A stretch of DNA of 64,000 nucleotides from Penicillus capitatus (GCA_965649825.1 OZ287704.1:124001-188000); one strand, 5' to 3'; positions 9,998 through 23,200 are shown, counted from the stretch's first letter. The notes: generated by a model not told the origin, from the letters alone. Made by a program: numbers and translations.

Positions 9998-12916
9998 TCA
10001 TCTTTCAGTGAGCGATTTCTTATCTCGGCTATCCCGAGCAGTTCCCGGTTTCACTTTAACGGTGGCTCCCTTGTAGAGAGCAGACAGTTCCTGAACAGCT
10101 CTTTCTTCGATTTGGATGCAGTTAATGGACTGCACTTGAACATCTGTATGCATTTGCCAGCGACTCACTGTACGTCTGGTCTCAACAACTGGCTTCGTCC
10201 CCCAAGCAGATCGCATTCCTGGTCGATGATTCAGCTGCTCTTTCTGGATAGATCTAAACGATTGCTGCTGATCATCAAACCGTAGACCACCCCAGGCAGG
10301 CGTGCTCTCCTTGACAGGCTCCGTCTGCGTTTCTGACAGCGTCTCCTCTGACGCGACCATAAAGTCACCCAGTGACATCTTGCGCACCTCTTTGGAAGGC
10401 TGTGCTTTTGTCACGACAGATCCCCTTGTCTTGGGCTCGGACTGCAGTTCCAGTTTCGCCCATCTTTTCTCTTTGTCAGATTTTTCGTCGGGTGAAAGGA
10501 GAGGCGGATTCGGTCCTGATAGCGGAGGCGGGACCAGTGGCTTCTTTTTTGTTCTGGATGGCTCCAGAAAACGCGGCATCGGTCCAACATCTCGACGTCT
10601 GGGAGGAACGGAGAGAACAGGCCAGAGATTCGGCGACGTCGAGGGTTGTTTCGCAGCCGCCGATATCTTGGGATCCTTAACAGTTGGAGGCTTTGATGGT
10701 TTGACAGCAACAATAGGAGGCGGCGTTTCGGTCAGGATCTTCTGCACGTCCTCGTACGCAACTCCGTTTTCCAGAGCATCAAGCGCCCTCTGATACATAC
10801 CCCGTCGAGCGATCTTCGCTCCTTGTCCACTATCCAGTACATCTCCCGCCGCCATCCGTTGCTCAAGGACAGCAATCTGCTTCAGCTTCAGCCGCATATT
10901 GCACAACAGTTTCTCTGAAGATCTTCGGTTCGGTAAGAATCGATTTGCACTGGCTAAGGGCGTCGTTATGTTTTTCTCTGACGGCGGACTATTGGATGAA
11001 TGGATGGCGGGCGTGGATGGATCGGATTTGGTAAAAGAGTAGTGCGTAGGCCGCCGAGTCATGGACGAGATCTTGTCATCGATGCTCCGCTCCCGGTTCC
11101 ACCAACAATCGCTGTTTGCAGAAGCGTGCATCAACAGCATCTTCTCCTGATAAAGCTGCTCGAGTTCCAAGAGCAGTTCGTCCGGTACGTTCACTAAGGA
11201 CGCGTGCGTTTCGTGCAAGACCAGTGCCAAGTTGTGGACGGCCAGATGCAAAGAGCAGGACTTCAAGAAAGACGAACCCGTTGCGTCGGCATAGCACAAG
11301 AACTGCAATACTGTTCGCGGATTGAGATGATGCCGTGCCACTGCTCTCTCACACAACAACTGCAGCGACGGCGTGTCTCCTGCGACACTCTTTGCCTCTT
11401 TCCTGTTCTTCACCAGCGACAGACATTTGAAGGCATTGCTCTCGTCGCCCAGGTCCACCTCGGATGCCACGGAGACATAGGTGGAAGGGTGGGTGAGAGC
11501 AGATTCGGATCCAGTTTCGGATAAGCCAGGAGATAAGGCAACGGATGCCGGTATCCATTTCTGCAATGCGACGATGTGCCGCTCGCCCACAGCCACCGAT
11601 GATGCATTTCGCATTCCTGGAATCAACTCTGGCTTAGGAAGGTCCTCACAGGATGTGACTGTCCAGCTGTAGACGCGTCCATCTTTCGTCACCGCTGATG
11701 TGACTGCCTTTCCAGCTGAGATACACGTGACAGCTTTTCCAGAGAGCTTCCCGCCAACTTCCCGCGCACTTCCATCTGTCGGTTGCGCAGATTTCCAGCA
11801 GAGCACGGCGCCAGTTGTTGTCAGACAGTAAGACTCGAGCACACCGGCAGCGATCATGATCGCGATTGGCTTACGAACTTTGCGCGATCCTCGGTGAAAA
11901 TGAATGAGATCTCCTTTGCGATTGATGCTCTGCTGATCACGACTTCCCTGTAACAGGATCCTCTTTGGCGCGACACACTTGTGTCCCCAAGAGTACACAT
12001 CTCCCTCCTTTGACAATGCCAGAGAATGTCTCTTAGCCAAAGACACCTGTGCGACAAACTTGTGCTTCAAGCCCTCGACGCATCGCGGTTCAGGATTCGA
12101 TGCGGAATCCGATGTGCCGTAACCCAGCTGCCCGTGAACATTGCTGCCCCATGTATAGACCATCCCCACTTGGTTGATGACGGCTGAGTGTTTGTTGGCG
12201 GCGGATGCCTGAATGACGGAGACTCCTTTCAGGGCCTCGATCTTTCTGGGCACCACTTGTTTACTGGTGCCTGTTGCATATCCCAGGCGCCCGTCGCGAG
12301 AAAGACCCCACGAAAAGACCTCGCCCGTTTCAGCCACTGCCAGAGAGTGATGTTTAGCTGCGGACACAGAAACGATACGTCGTTGGCCGAGTCTCCGAAC
12401 AAGCCTCGGGAAAATCTCCGCGCCGTTCTCGCTGTGAAGCTTTCCTTCTGGATGACCCAAACGACCACCCAGACCCCATCCCCAAGTATACACCTGTCCG
12501 TCAGCTGTCACGGCCATACTATGAAATTTACTGGCGGCTACGTCCACCACCGTCGTCTGCGCCAGCGTTTCCAATCGTCTGGGTTGTGTCTGCAATCCCG
12601 TATGTCCTGTACCCAGCTGATAGTTGGCACCACTGCCCCAACTAAAAACATCTGCCCTCGTGTCCGCCATCAATGGAAGCTCTTTCGAAATCAGTTCCAA
12701 CGGCGTTCTATCTTCGAGATCGGTAGCTTCCAAGTGAGCATGTGCCTCCAGTAGTCGCGCGGCCACACGTAGATTTCCATAATACAGTGCCACGTGCAGC
12801 GGCGTCCATCCAGATTCGTCGTCGACCTCATCGACGCAAGAAGGCTGCTCGTTGAGAGCCTTGGCGACGCCCTGGATGTCGTTGCGCCACACTTGGCGAT
12901 GCAAGAGGCCAGACAT
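9998..12916 (-). CDS. IBtk-like ankyrin/RCC1-repeat protein
   Basis: A single exon of 972 residues. Residues about 35-80 form an ankyrin hairpin (WTPLHVALYYGN...DRTPLELI). From about 85 to 460 run RCC1 propeller repeats with the usual VFSWGSG, GQLG and HSLAL motifs. Residues about 530-610 (NPRTVLQFLCYAD to ELEQLYQ) resemble the helical segment that follows the BTB domains of Inhibitor of Bruton tyrosine kinase, a CUL3 adaptor. I see no clear BTB domain before it, so binding to CUL3 is uncertain. The C-terminal third is low-complexity, Pro/Lys/Ser-rich and probably disordered. It is head-to-head with the HisN gene, only 50 bp between start codons, suggesting a shared promoter. Family call: ankyrin-RCC1 order and length. 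Function in this organism is inferred only. Confidence 0.8.
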   Translation of the reverse strand: MSGLLHRQVWRNDIQGVAKALNEQPSCVDEVDDESGWTPLHVALYYGNLRVAARLLEAHAHLEATDLEDRTPLELISKELPLMADTRADVFSWGSGANYQLGTGHTGLQTQPRRLETLAQTTVVDVAASKFHSMAVTADGQVYTWGWGLGGRLGHPEGKLHSENGAEIFPRLVRRLGQRRIVSVSAAKHHSLAVAETGEVFSWGLSRDGRLGYATGTSKQVVPRKIEALKGVSVIQASAANKHSAVINQVGMVYTWGSNVHGQLGYGTSDSASNPEPRCVEGLKHKFVAQVSLAKRHSLALSKEGDVYSWGHKCVAPKRILLQGSRDQQSINRKGDLIHFHRGSRKVRKPIAIMIAAGVLESYCLTTTGAVLCWKSAQPTDGSAREVGGKLSGKAVTCISAGKAVTSAVTKDGRVYSWTVTSCEDLPKPELIPGMRNASSVAVGERHIVALQKWIPASVALSPGLSETGSESALTHPSTYVSVASEVDLGDESNAFKCLSLVKNRKEAKSVAGDTPSLQLLCERAVARHHLNPRTVLQFLCYADATGSSFLKSCSLHLAVHNLALVLHETHASLVNVPDELLLELEQLYQEKMLLMHASANSDCWWNRERSIDDKISSMTRRPTHYSFTKSDPSTPAIHSSNSPPSEKNITTPLASANRFLPNRRSSEKLLCNMRLKLKQIAVLEQRMAAGDVLDSGQGAKIARRGMYQRALDALENGVAYEDVQKILTETPPPIVAVKPSKPPTVKDPKISAAAKQPSTSPNLWPVLSVPPRRRDVGPMPRFLEPSRTKKKPLVPPPLSGPNPPLLSPDEKSDKEKRWAKLELQSEPKTRGSVVTKAQPSKEVRKMSLGDFMVASEETLSETQTEPVKESTPAWGGLRFDDQQQSFRSIQKEQLNHRPGMRSAWGTKPVVETRRTVSRWQMHTDVQVQSINCIQIEERAVQELSALYKGATVKVKPGTARDSRDKKSLTER

Positions 12917-12966
12917 ATGTGTTACAAATCGAACGATGCCGAATCTGTCCCATCCGATTCTCTCTC

Positions 12967-13960
12967 ATGCTTCGCATCGACTCGGCGCCGCACCGTATCG
13001 TCTGTCGCGACCATCCCAGACGGTCTCGTCTCAGAACCCGAGCCGTATCGTCAAGGCACGTCGATCTGGCCCATCGACTCGCCGATGCCGCCGGCCATAT
13101 CACGCGCAAGGCCTTTCGGTGCTGAAAACCGCAGCTCGGGAGGATGCCGATAGTGACGTGGTCTAAATGTAGAAAACCGATAAGTGTTGTGGATAAGGAT
13201 GATCAAAGTCCTGTCACGCAAATCGATCGACATGTGGAGCAAACGCTGCGCGGAATGATCCGAGAGACATTCCCAGGCCACAGCATCTACGGGGAAGAGT
13301 TTGGCATGGACATGGGTACAGGAGATGAGAAACATGATCTCTGGGTTATCGATCCCATCGATGGGACCCTCAGCTTCATTACAGGTGTGACATCCATGTC
13401 CCTGTCGTATGAGCCATGGCGTTGCTCCGACAGGCAAGCCGCTGTTTGGCACACTCATTGCTCTGCTGCATCGCGGACGGCCAATTCTGGGCGTCATTGA
13501 TCAGTCGGTCCTTCGAGACCGATGGATCGGCGTCGAAGGGCAGCCAACATTGTTCAACGGCCGTCCTGTCCAGACCAGAAAATGCACCTCACTCTCTGCG
13601 GCTTACGTCGCCTCGACCACACCGGACATGTTCAGAGGCGATCGAGCAGCACCGTATGGAGCTCTTCAGTCCGCTGTCAAATCGCATCTTTTTGGTTCCG
13701 ATTGCTATGCCTATGGATTATTGTCGATGGGTATGCTGGACATCGTTTTCGAGGCTGATATGAAAGTCTTTGACTATATGGCAATGGTGCCTATTGTGGA
13801 AGGAGCGGGTGGCGTCTTGACGGACTGGTCTGGGCAAGAGTTGCGTTGGGATGGCGTCGAGAACGACGGCGCGCCGTCCTGGGCGACGAAGACACTGGCG
13901 GTGGGCGACCCCGCACTGCACAATGACGTCATTAAATGCATTGACGTCGCAGACACTTGA
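12967..13960 (+). CDS. Histidinol-phosphatase, HisN/inositol monophosphatase family (copy 1)
   Basis: Exons 12967-13118, 13173-13384 and 13434-13960 give 296 residues. The metal-binding motifs are present: GEEFG (Glu ligand), DPIDGTLSF, and a C-terminal FDYMAMVPIVEGAGG that is characteristic of the HisN/IMPL2 branch rather than inositol monophosphatases proper. In that branch the enzyme removes phosphate from histidinol phosphate in histidine synthesis. The first about 35 residues are Arg/Ser-rich without acidic clusters and could be an organelle-targeting peptide; the start is the first in-frame ATG after an upstream non-ATG region. Intron positions and phases are identical to those of copy 2 at 26931-27900, and the middle exon is 212 nt in both. 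Substrate preference is inferred from motif type, not shown. Confidence 0.85.
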
Positions 13961-14312
13961 AAAAAAACCACGTGTGTCTTCGTTTACCATCTGTCCTGCC
14001 CTTCGCCACAGATGCGATGGCAGAAACGACGCTTCGTGCAAAACGGCATTCTCTCCACTCCGTCGAGTGACAATCACATATCATAAATATGATATCGATG
14101 AGATATCACAGTTTGAGGGAATGTCCATTGGTCGACGCCTGAATATTAAAGGGACTCTTTTTCGTCGGTACATTTAACAGTCGCTCAAAGCCTCTATCCT
14201 CCATCGTTCGCTATCCACTCGCCATTTCCTGAGTGTTCCGTTACGGAGCGTATCTGCTAAGTCGCGAGGCGCGTCATCGTGTTATCGTATTGCTTGTCTC
14301 TGCGGTGTACAT
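13961..14312. other. Intergenic before paralogue B
   Basis: No gene. An AT-rich inverted repeat (ATATCAT, 4-nt spacer, ATGATAT) sits at 14078-14095, near where the HisN transcript should end. Its role is unknown. Confidence 0.4.
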
Positions 14313-17300
14313 ATGTCGCCGTTGCGTTCCCTCTTACTGCTAACGGTCTTGACTCAGGCAGCGCGTCCAAGCACCGGTAAAAAAACGTTCTCTTGCGCCG
14401 ACAGCATATCTGTGTGTCGTCGTTTAAGGTCGCGGCCTGCGCCTAGAGAACCAAAGGCCTGTGATCGTTACAGGCGCAACGGACATCCACGAGGTCCTTT
14501 CCCGAGTAGAAGACGGACAGACCGTCGTCTTTGAGACCGAAGAGATCGTGCTGAACCGTACCCTGGTTATTGCGCAATCAAATATCACGCTTCGAGGTTC
14601 AGACAGTGGCAACACGACGCTTCGTTGTCATCCGACAGCACGTCTCGGTGCACTGCTCATCCGGTGAGCGTTGTCCCCTATCGCCTCGAAATGCTGACAC
14701 CGCTGCGGATGACGCCGTCGCAGGCAGGGCGAAACGCACATCGAGAATCTGAGCTTTGCCGATTGCCATGGAGCACCGGCCGTGTCGATAGAACCCACAC
14801 AAGGGGGACGGAAAGCATGGAACGTGCGTTTTGAGAGAGTGCGTTTCGAGGGGAATGGAAAACAGGGCGAAGGCGTTTATGGAGCGGCAGTGTCACTCAA
14901 TGTCCACGATACGGCGTCGCATAACGAGACCTGCTTCGTGCATTTCACATCCTGTCACTTCTCGAAGAATCGTGCCGCTCTCGGTGGGGCCATTTACGTC
15001 ACCGATGCTCACGTCTACATCACCAACTCGACATTCGATGAGAACAGAGCCGACGTTTCTGGAGGGGCTGTTTACATTCAGGGCACGCGAGAGGTTTCGC
15101 TAACGATCGATGGATCTTCATTTTCGAACAACAGCGCCCAAGGCAAAACGGATCAGTTGAAAGCGGTGGATGGGAAGCTGCCGTGGATCAAAGACGAGAC
15201 ATCGGCGGCTATCGGAACGGGCGGCGCTGTTCTTGTCAACTGCTCTACCAATGTCTCCATCACTGCATCGGTTTTTCGCAACAATGTCGGGCATAGGGGT
15301 GGCGGCGGACTGGCCGTTGTGCACATGCAATCCCAGCCCTACGATCAAGAACAAACCTACACCATCATTAACCGTTCTCATTTTGAGGCGAATTATGCCT
15401 ACTGCCATGAAGAAGGAGAAGTCAACAATACAGACGTGCAAGGACTGTCAACATACTTTGGTGGTGCGATCTACTACGATCACTCCAGTAACCATCGGCC
15501 AGGCAGATGGGAAATCAATGCGACAGAATTCCTGCGGAATGAGGCAGCTGGTGGCGGCGCCATCTGTCTGAGATCGCACATACGATCCAGATCTCCGAAC
15601 ATGATTCTTTACTATTCACTCTTTAAGGAAAACTTTGCTAAGTACATCGGCGGAGCCATCTTCACCGACTCGTTGAACATCAACGTGTTCAGCACCGCCT
15701 TCAGAAAAAACGAGGCACAGTATGGCGGCAGTCTTTTCTTGTACCAATCTCCTGCCACGCAATTCTGCCACAACACAGAGGATCCGAAAAATGTCAGTGT
15801 GATTGAAGAGTCGGTGGCCTACTACGGTGGTGGGATGCTCGTCAATGCCCACGAGAGTATGTCCCTCTCTTCTTCCCTCACTCATTTCTCGACGATCTGT
15901 TGCTGTCTGCAGGTGGCATCAGCCTCACTGCGCTGAACGTCACCAGAAACAGTGCCTATTTCAGTGGAGGAGGCATCCTCGTTGAGAGCCTTGGTCAGCC
16001 AGTCATCATTCGGGGCATCGTCGTTGAAAAGAATAGGGCGCTGCTTGGGGGTGGCATTGCCCTTATTGCTGTGGCCAACTTCACCATTGATTCGAGCAAC
16101 CAAACCCGCACCATCATTCAAGAGAACGATGCTGCTGTGGGTGGTGGATTGCACTTTCAACCGGTGGAATCCAGTCCTATCTTGGATGTCACAGTAAAGA
16201 TGATGTGACTTGGCGAATGCCTCTTCGAGAGTGGTGTAGATTGCCGGTGCAGATTTTCGAGGGAATCGTGCCCGACGAACAGACGACATTGGATCGGAGC
16301 TTCAAAACATACAGAACATCAGAACTGTACATAAGAAAAAATTGAGCGACGCCGACCTGCATCGATTGATCAAAATTTCTGCTGGCAGTGGTGGTGGGAT
16401 CTGTACGTGCGTACACCACATTCGAGAATTAGCCGCTGCCGAGATCAAATTCCACGACCTTCGCATCGAAGAGAACACCGCATTGGTTGGCGGTCGGTCA
16501 CTCTTTTCACGCATTCTCCGGTGATGTGACGGATGTGACAGGTGGTCTGTTCTTTCTTATGAGGGATCATGATTGGAATAAAGACGGCGGCTACAACAAG
16601 CCCTCTTGCTTTCCAGCCAATTTCGGCATGGAGCATTGTCGACGATTCCTGTTCTTCAATGTCTCCGTCATGAGGAACAGTGCCAGTCACGCCGCCGGAT
16701 GGTTCTCCTCGTCGCCGGACGCCCTTGTCACAATCTGCAATATCTCTGAGGAAGATCGAGCGAACATTATGGAGTCTCAAGGGAAGACCATTGAAATCAA
16801 GCACCGCCATCAATGTGAGAACATCACCGACAATCACTTCCTCGATGGGTCCGGCGGCCTGAGTGCCGACTTCGGAACCCGTGCCATACGCTTGGCGATG
16901 GAAGGCTGGGACGGTCGACTGAAAGAGGTGAAGAGTCAGGAGACATTGGTCGTGCCTTGTGCAAATAACAGCGACAGCTCTTGCACATCGCGTCCACTAC
17001 GCATCGCCGTGAAAGATATCTTTAATCGGACGATCGCGCAGGGCATCGATGATGCGAATCTGACACTGCTGCTCGAATCGGATGCCATTTCAGGAGAACG
17101 GAGGTATACAGCTGTCAATGGCATTGCCGAAATTAGATTCACTAAGGCCAAAGGCTTCGGCGTCAGCAGCAATCTGATAGTTCTCAGCGAACGTGACCCA
17201 GAGCTGCACGTCGACATCCCATTCTCGATCAGGGAGTGCTATCCAGGAGAGATTCAGGGAGACACGTGCACGAGCTGTCACATGAATCAGTACAGCTTCC

Positions 17301-19506
17301 GTCCTGAAGAAGGATCCTGCCAACCTTGTGAAAGAGATGCGATCTGCAAGGGAGGGGCGAATCGAGTCCCAAAGCAGGGCTACTGGCATTCCACACCCTT
17401 TTCGCCAGTCTTCCGTGCATGTATCCAGAAAGAGGCCTGTAGCTACGATGGTCGAGAAGACAGCCTGGGGAATTTGCTGAACGGCACCGATGATGATCCG
17501 AAGGCCGTCCATCTTCAGGAGATCCTTCGCGAGTTCGATGAGAGTCGTGACTCTGGACAGCCTCCTCCGGACTTCTCCGTGATCTATCCCCAATGCCGCA
17601 CGGGATATCGCGGATTGCTCTGTGGATCCTGTGCCCCTCGATACGGCCGTTCCGTGTCGCGATCGTGTCGATCGTGCCCTGAACATCATGCAACGTGCAC
17701 CATATACATCTGTCTTGTCATGGGATGGCTGTTTCTCTTGATTGGATTCAACTGTGGCATCACACTGGCTTCCATGAACTCCAGAGTCGATCTCGTCCAG
17801 TACGAGCAGGAAAAAAATCTTGCCAGTCGACAGGAATTGCCTCTAAGTCACCAAAACGCAAGAAAACAGTTAGAACAGCCAACAACTGGCATTCTCTCAA
17901 CTGGTACGGCGGCAGTGCTGCCCCTCCTCTGTTATACGAAGAGAAACGCGTGTTTGGTTTTGTTCAGGGCGTCTAAGTGCGTTAGATTTTCGTGGAGATC
18001 CTCGTCGGCAGAGGATCTTCGCCCAACAGCTCATTGCTACGGTTCAGTTGACTGAAACACTAAAGGCATTCAGCATCCACTTTGCACCAACAAGGCTCAG
18101 GTTTTCTGTGTAGATTCTGATGAACTACTTGCAGGTCACGGGAACGGCCTTGCGTCTACAGACGGACTGGAATCCACTTCTTAAGGGACTGTTGACATTC
18201 GAGAGTAAGCTATCCTCCCGTGGCAGTCACAGATCGATGGTGTCGCGTTTCTGCAGATGGTGTCGCTGGATTGCCGATCGATTTTCTGTCGGTACCGTAC
18301 GAGTGCATTTTCAGGAATGCCACTTTTCCGTCCGTTCCTGCCTCCTGGATACGTCTAGCCATTCCGTGGTCGATCCTCGTCGCCCTGGAAGTGGCTTTTC
18401 TCCTCGTGGCTCTCTTCTTGACGCTTCTGGATGCCTATCGACATCGCACACTTCGTCTGCCGTTCTGCAGCAAGGAACGGATTATTACTTACATGATCGT
18501 GATATCCATCGTCTCGATGTACTTTTCATACATCGATGTCGTTAGGGAGCTCCTCAGGGCGCTCAACTGTATCAAAATCAAAAAGTCAACAGAGAACGCG
18601 GCAAGAAACCACACTTACCTTGACTATGCAACAGAGACCGTGGATGTACACGTCTGGGCGGAGGACACTGGAATCGTCTGCCTCAGGGGCAGCCATTTGC
18701 CCATCGGAATTGTGAGCCTGCTTGGACTCATCCTCTCACTCGGCGGCATCGTTTCCATCGCCCTCTGGCTGCCACTGAATGAACAGACAAGGACGCGGCC
18801 GGAATTTGTGGCACGCTACTGGTTTCTCTACCAGGCTTACCGACCGAAGTGGTATACAGCGGCCTGGGAGTCGACCATTATCTGCCGAAAGTCATTGCTG
18901 GTTGGCGTCATTGTCTTCTCCTCCCATATGGGGCCTTCTCTCCAAGCAGCCATGTGTGCAGCAATCTTGACAGCTGCTCTATTTCTGAATGCCGTGCTGT
19001 CGCCTTTCAAGATTCCAGCAAATCACCAGAACGTACCAACCTATGCCGGAAAACTCTTCGAGATTGTTCACCCGCGATTGGCTGCTGGCTGGATAAAGTT
19101 CAATAACTCGATGCATCTGAATACTGTGGAGTCTGTCTCGCTGATCTCTTCGATCGTCATGTTCTACTGCGCCATCGTTCTGCAAGATAGCACTTCCTCT
19201 CCAACTGGACGCATGATGATGATTTCCTTCGCTTTCATTGTCAACGTGACGGTGCCATTCTACCTGGTCTACCGACTCTACGCTGGACTCCATTTTCTCC
19301 TAGATCTCAAACTGGAACTGATCGGTTCTGGCATTCCGGGAGCGCAGAATAAAATGACGATTCCGAAGTTCATCCGGAAAATGCTGTGGTTGATTAAAGC
19401 ACGAAGAGCCAGACGCGAATATTCGCGAACCATCCATGAATCTTCATCACATACCGATATGTCTGCTGTGGTTCATATGAGCGGCCGCATTCCGAGTGAT
19501 CCATAA
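14313..19506 (+). CDS. Paralogue B: Pmp-like beta-helix ectodomain plus polytopic membrane protein
   Basis: Nine exons: 14313-14376, 14447-14663, 14724-15856, 15913-16193, 16240-16492, 16542-17903, 17968-18065, 18114-18204 and 18257-19506, giving 1,582 residues. All phases close and the frame ends at one stop. The signal peptide (RSLLLLTVLTQA) is encoded alone by exon 1. Repeats such as NRAALGGAI and NSAYFSGGGI build the beta-helix. Then follow IFNRTI, GIDDANL, CYPGE, GYWHSTPFSP and CGSC, one membrane span, a linker, and a membrane bundle with YFSYIDVVRELL and YRLYAGLHFLLDL. Intron 18066-18113 has a GC donor (AAG|GCATTC) where C has GT. The next paralogue starts only 731 bp downstream, so B and C are a tandem pair. 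The beta-helix part is the most divergent section. Confidence 0.85.
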
Positions 19507-20237
19507 AAGAAGCACGCATGGCGATCCTAGCATTTCACTTGAACTCTAAAGGAGGAGATAGATCCCCCTCTTATGTCAAACGCCCTCGCTTTAAGTGTCG
19601 ACCTATTGACGGCGGGTGCATCCAGATAGACTCTCTCTTATCTTAGGCGGTGTCAGGAAGTGCGTCGAGTGCTCTATGGTATCGTCGACAGATCCACGAA
19701 ATGGAAGGCGTTGTTAAGAGACGACGCGCGTTGATGTGACATGCTAAACGGCGATTGGCTGGTAGTGGTCTATTATAGTTTGCGCTGCAGCGAAGCTGCC
19801 AGAGATGCCAGCTGTCGTCGATGACCGTCCTGTTTTACGCCAAGAGTTGATGCGCAAAAAGGCGAAGTGGACGCCGAAGCGCTGCAAGAACGGCCGCTGC
19901 TTTCTGCACTGGTTTCTTCGGCTGTTATTTGACACCACGTCGCGTCCAGTGCTGTCTGTCGACCACATCACATTTTTGAATCCAACTCACATCATCTCCA
20001 TCGTACACGTGGGTTTGTGCAGAGATGTCCTAGCCACACCCGTTAGCTGGCGTTGCTCGTAGCCCTTTTGCGACCAACCGTACCGCATTGCAGATTGTCC
20101 ATTTCTTCATCATTCTTAGGCAAGAGTTCCATTCCATTTTCACATTCACGCGGCCGCGTCGCTGAAAGAGAAGCGCTTTGTTGTGGCGTACATCTTATTG
20201 TTGAGACCGCGGCCAAAACCGCACAACGCGCAATAGC
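19507..20237. other. Intergenic between tandem paralogues B and C
   Basis: Contains no supported gene; short overlapping frames on both strands lack any recognisable feature. It must contain the 3' end of B and the promoter of C. Confidence 0.5.
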
Positions 20238-23200
20238 ATGACACACCGATTGGCAGTGCTTATCGCGGCCTTCTTGGTACTGTCAGACATTGTCGATGGA
20301 CGCGAAGAAGACAGGAAGCCATCGCTTACTGTGAGAAATCTACGGACAGACCTCGATACTCCTCTTCGCCGGAACGCGCGCCGATTACAGCAAGACGACG
20401 AAGCGCCGTCCGTTGTTTTCGTGAGCAGCGCAGAGACGCTCCGCGAGGCATTGGCACGTTCGCAAGGAAACCAGATGTTCGTGCTGAATACTTCGGAAAT
20501 TGTTCTCGACGCGAAGCTGGTCATCGAGAAATCGAACATCTCTTTGGAGGGCTCGAGAGAACACCCAACCACGACCATTCGCTGCTCACGCCACGCAACA
20601 GAGAGCGCGATTCACGTCCGGTATTATCTCAGCTCTGTGTGACGGTGTGAAGAGACCGCGCACGTAGGGCGGGTCGGACGCGGTTTGCCCGTCTGTACTT
20701 TGATGGATGTCGTCGACCATCCGTTATTGCGATTAAGACTCCGAAAGAAGGCCCTCTGTCGAAAGTGGATGTCAGGTTTGAAGACGTCGAGTTTGTTGGC
20801 AACGGAAACGGCGACGGTCGCTTCCGTGGCGGCGCTGTTCGTGCGGCAGCATGCTCTAACGCAACGTGCCCTCGACTCGCTCTCCGTTTCGTCTCTTGCC
20901 GTTTCGCACAAAACAGCGCGGCTTTCGGCGGAGGCGTTTTCGTCTCAGCGAAGAATGCCACCATCCGTATTCGCAATTGCACATTTGAAGGAAACACTGC
21001 CGACGTGGCAGGGGGTGCCCTCTTCGTCCGAGACGCAGCGTTGACCATCCGAGCATCGCGTTTCGAAGGAAACAGAGCCTTTGGCAATACAGAATCCGAC
21101 GAACGGAGGGACCAGAACACCGACGACGCTCAGGACCCGGCGCAGATTGAAGCCGGAGTAGCAGGAGGTGCCATTCGGGCCGTCAATCCTCTCCGCATTC
21201 GAATACTGAGCTCGAACTTCACCGGCAATGTCGGCTGCGAAGGCGGCGGTGCTCTGAGCGTCTCCAGCGCGAAGCTGCCACAAGACATCGGCGACTCTAA
21301 CGTCTTTAATATCGTGGCATCGCGTTTTGTCAACAATAGTGCATTTTGTGGGCCTCAGCCAAAAGCGCTGGAGAATCATGACGATGGGCAGCAGGAACAT
21401 GTGGGAGGGGCGTTGATGTACGAGGCCCTGGAACTGACGACAGCCGTTTGGACAATTCGCAACACAACTTTCCAAAGAAACATCGCATTCAAAGGAGGGG
21501 CTGTCGGTTTCTATTCTGCCGTCACGTCGACGGCAGACCACAACATTACGGGAAGCCATTTCAGTGAGAATGTCGCTATGGTGATCGGCGGCTCGCTGTT
21601 TCTCTGTCGACTGCGCCTCACCATCCAGAGCTCGTTGTTCCGAAACAGCAGATCGACCTACGGCGGCGGCATTGCTGTGTTTCGCACAGGGAGACTGAAA
21701 TTCGATGATGATCCGAGAAGTGCCGCGCCAGTCAGTGTCGTCGAGGGCAATACTGGCAGCTACGGTGGCGGCATCATCGTGCTTTATCAAAGTGAACATC
21801 CGCGATCCCTCGATCTCGGATCTCACATCCTGTTGTTTTTTACAGGTCAAGTCAATGCTACCGCTCTGATCCTTCGCAGTAATACAGCCCTTCGAAGTGG
21901 CGGCGGCATGCGGATCCAGGAATGTAGTGGACCGATAATTCTCCGCGGCGTTGAAGTGCTGAACAACTGGGCGGTGGTCGGTGGCGGTGTCTCTATGCTC
22001 GGCGTGTCGATTCTGAAGGTAACCTCATCTGAAGTCGCAGATACCGTTTTCGGAAACAATATTGCTGCCGTGGGCGGCGGATTTCTCTTTGAACCGGGGG
22101 AGGAAATTCGTTTTGAACTGCTGGTGAGCACTCAGAGTTTCATGCCGCCGTGTACAGAGAGGACTGCTTTAGATTGAATTCTCTACGTTTGTTGGTAACC
22201 GAGTCTTGGGTCTGGACGATGCCAAGATGTCAGAATTTGTGGAAAAGAGCTTCAACTATACGCTGCTGGAAGAGGCCAACCTCACTGAGACGACGTTGAA
22301 AGAGGATCTTGGCACAGATCTCAACATCGTTCAATTCTTGACCACTGCTCCAGAGGGTCACGGTGGCGGTCTTGCTTTCTCTTTTCTGAATCTCCGACCG
22401 CACGCCATCACCCAAGTCATCGTGCAAAACATCACTGTCACGGAAAACGAGGCCGTTGTCGGAGGTGTGGTCTCAGTCCGGCGATCGTTCAGTGTGCGAT
22501 GTCTGCCGTTCTGTAGGTGGTATAGCGATCGCCATGGCAAAACGCTTCTGGAATAGAGAGATCGGAAAAGAGATGTGCTTTCCAGCCATCTTCGGCTTTG
22601 AAATCTGCCAGATCTTTCGTCTTCATGTGGCGACGGTGACGAAGAATCGCGCCAGCTTCGCAGCGGGCGTGTTCTCTTTATACGCCAGCGGAGTCTCCAT
22701 TTCTTGCGGTCCTGGACACGAAGCAGTGCTTCCAAGTAAAGACCACGAAATGATGCGACAGCCCGACGCCCTCGCTGCATACTGCCTGAATGTAACGGGC
22801 AATGTGGTTTCGGACGGAGAAGACATCGCAGATGCCGCCACCGGAGTGGTGAGCCTAGCCATTGAAGGATGGAATGCAACCGAGCCGTTGATCAATCTAG
22901 AAAGCGGTCAAAACATCGACCTCCCTTGCGAGTCGGCCAAAACCAATACCTCTTGCAAACGCCACCCCTTGCGCGTTGCTGTGAAAGACATCTTCGGTCA
23001 CACAATCGTCCGGGGAATCGACGATGCGAACCTGACACTGATACTCGAGTCAGAGAACATCGTGGGCGAGCTCAGATACACTGCCAAGAATGGCATTGCA
23101 GAGATTAACAGTACCCGCGCAAAGCATCCCAATGTCACCAGCAAGCCGCTGACCATAAGGAGCGAACGTTATCCAGATATCAACATCACCATTTATTTCT

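Noticed and set aside
10302-10793. 163-residue plus-strand frame
   Set aside because: Antisense to the low-complexity C-terminal part of the IBtk-like gene, which is the better supported reading.
20945-21850. 301-residue minus-strand frame
   Set aside because: Antisense to the beta-helix repeats of paralogue C; repetitive coding sequence can leave long antisense frames.
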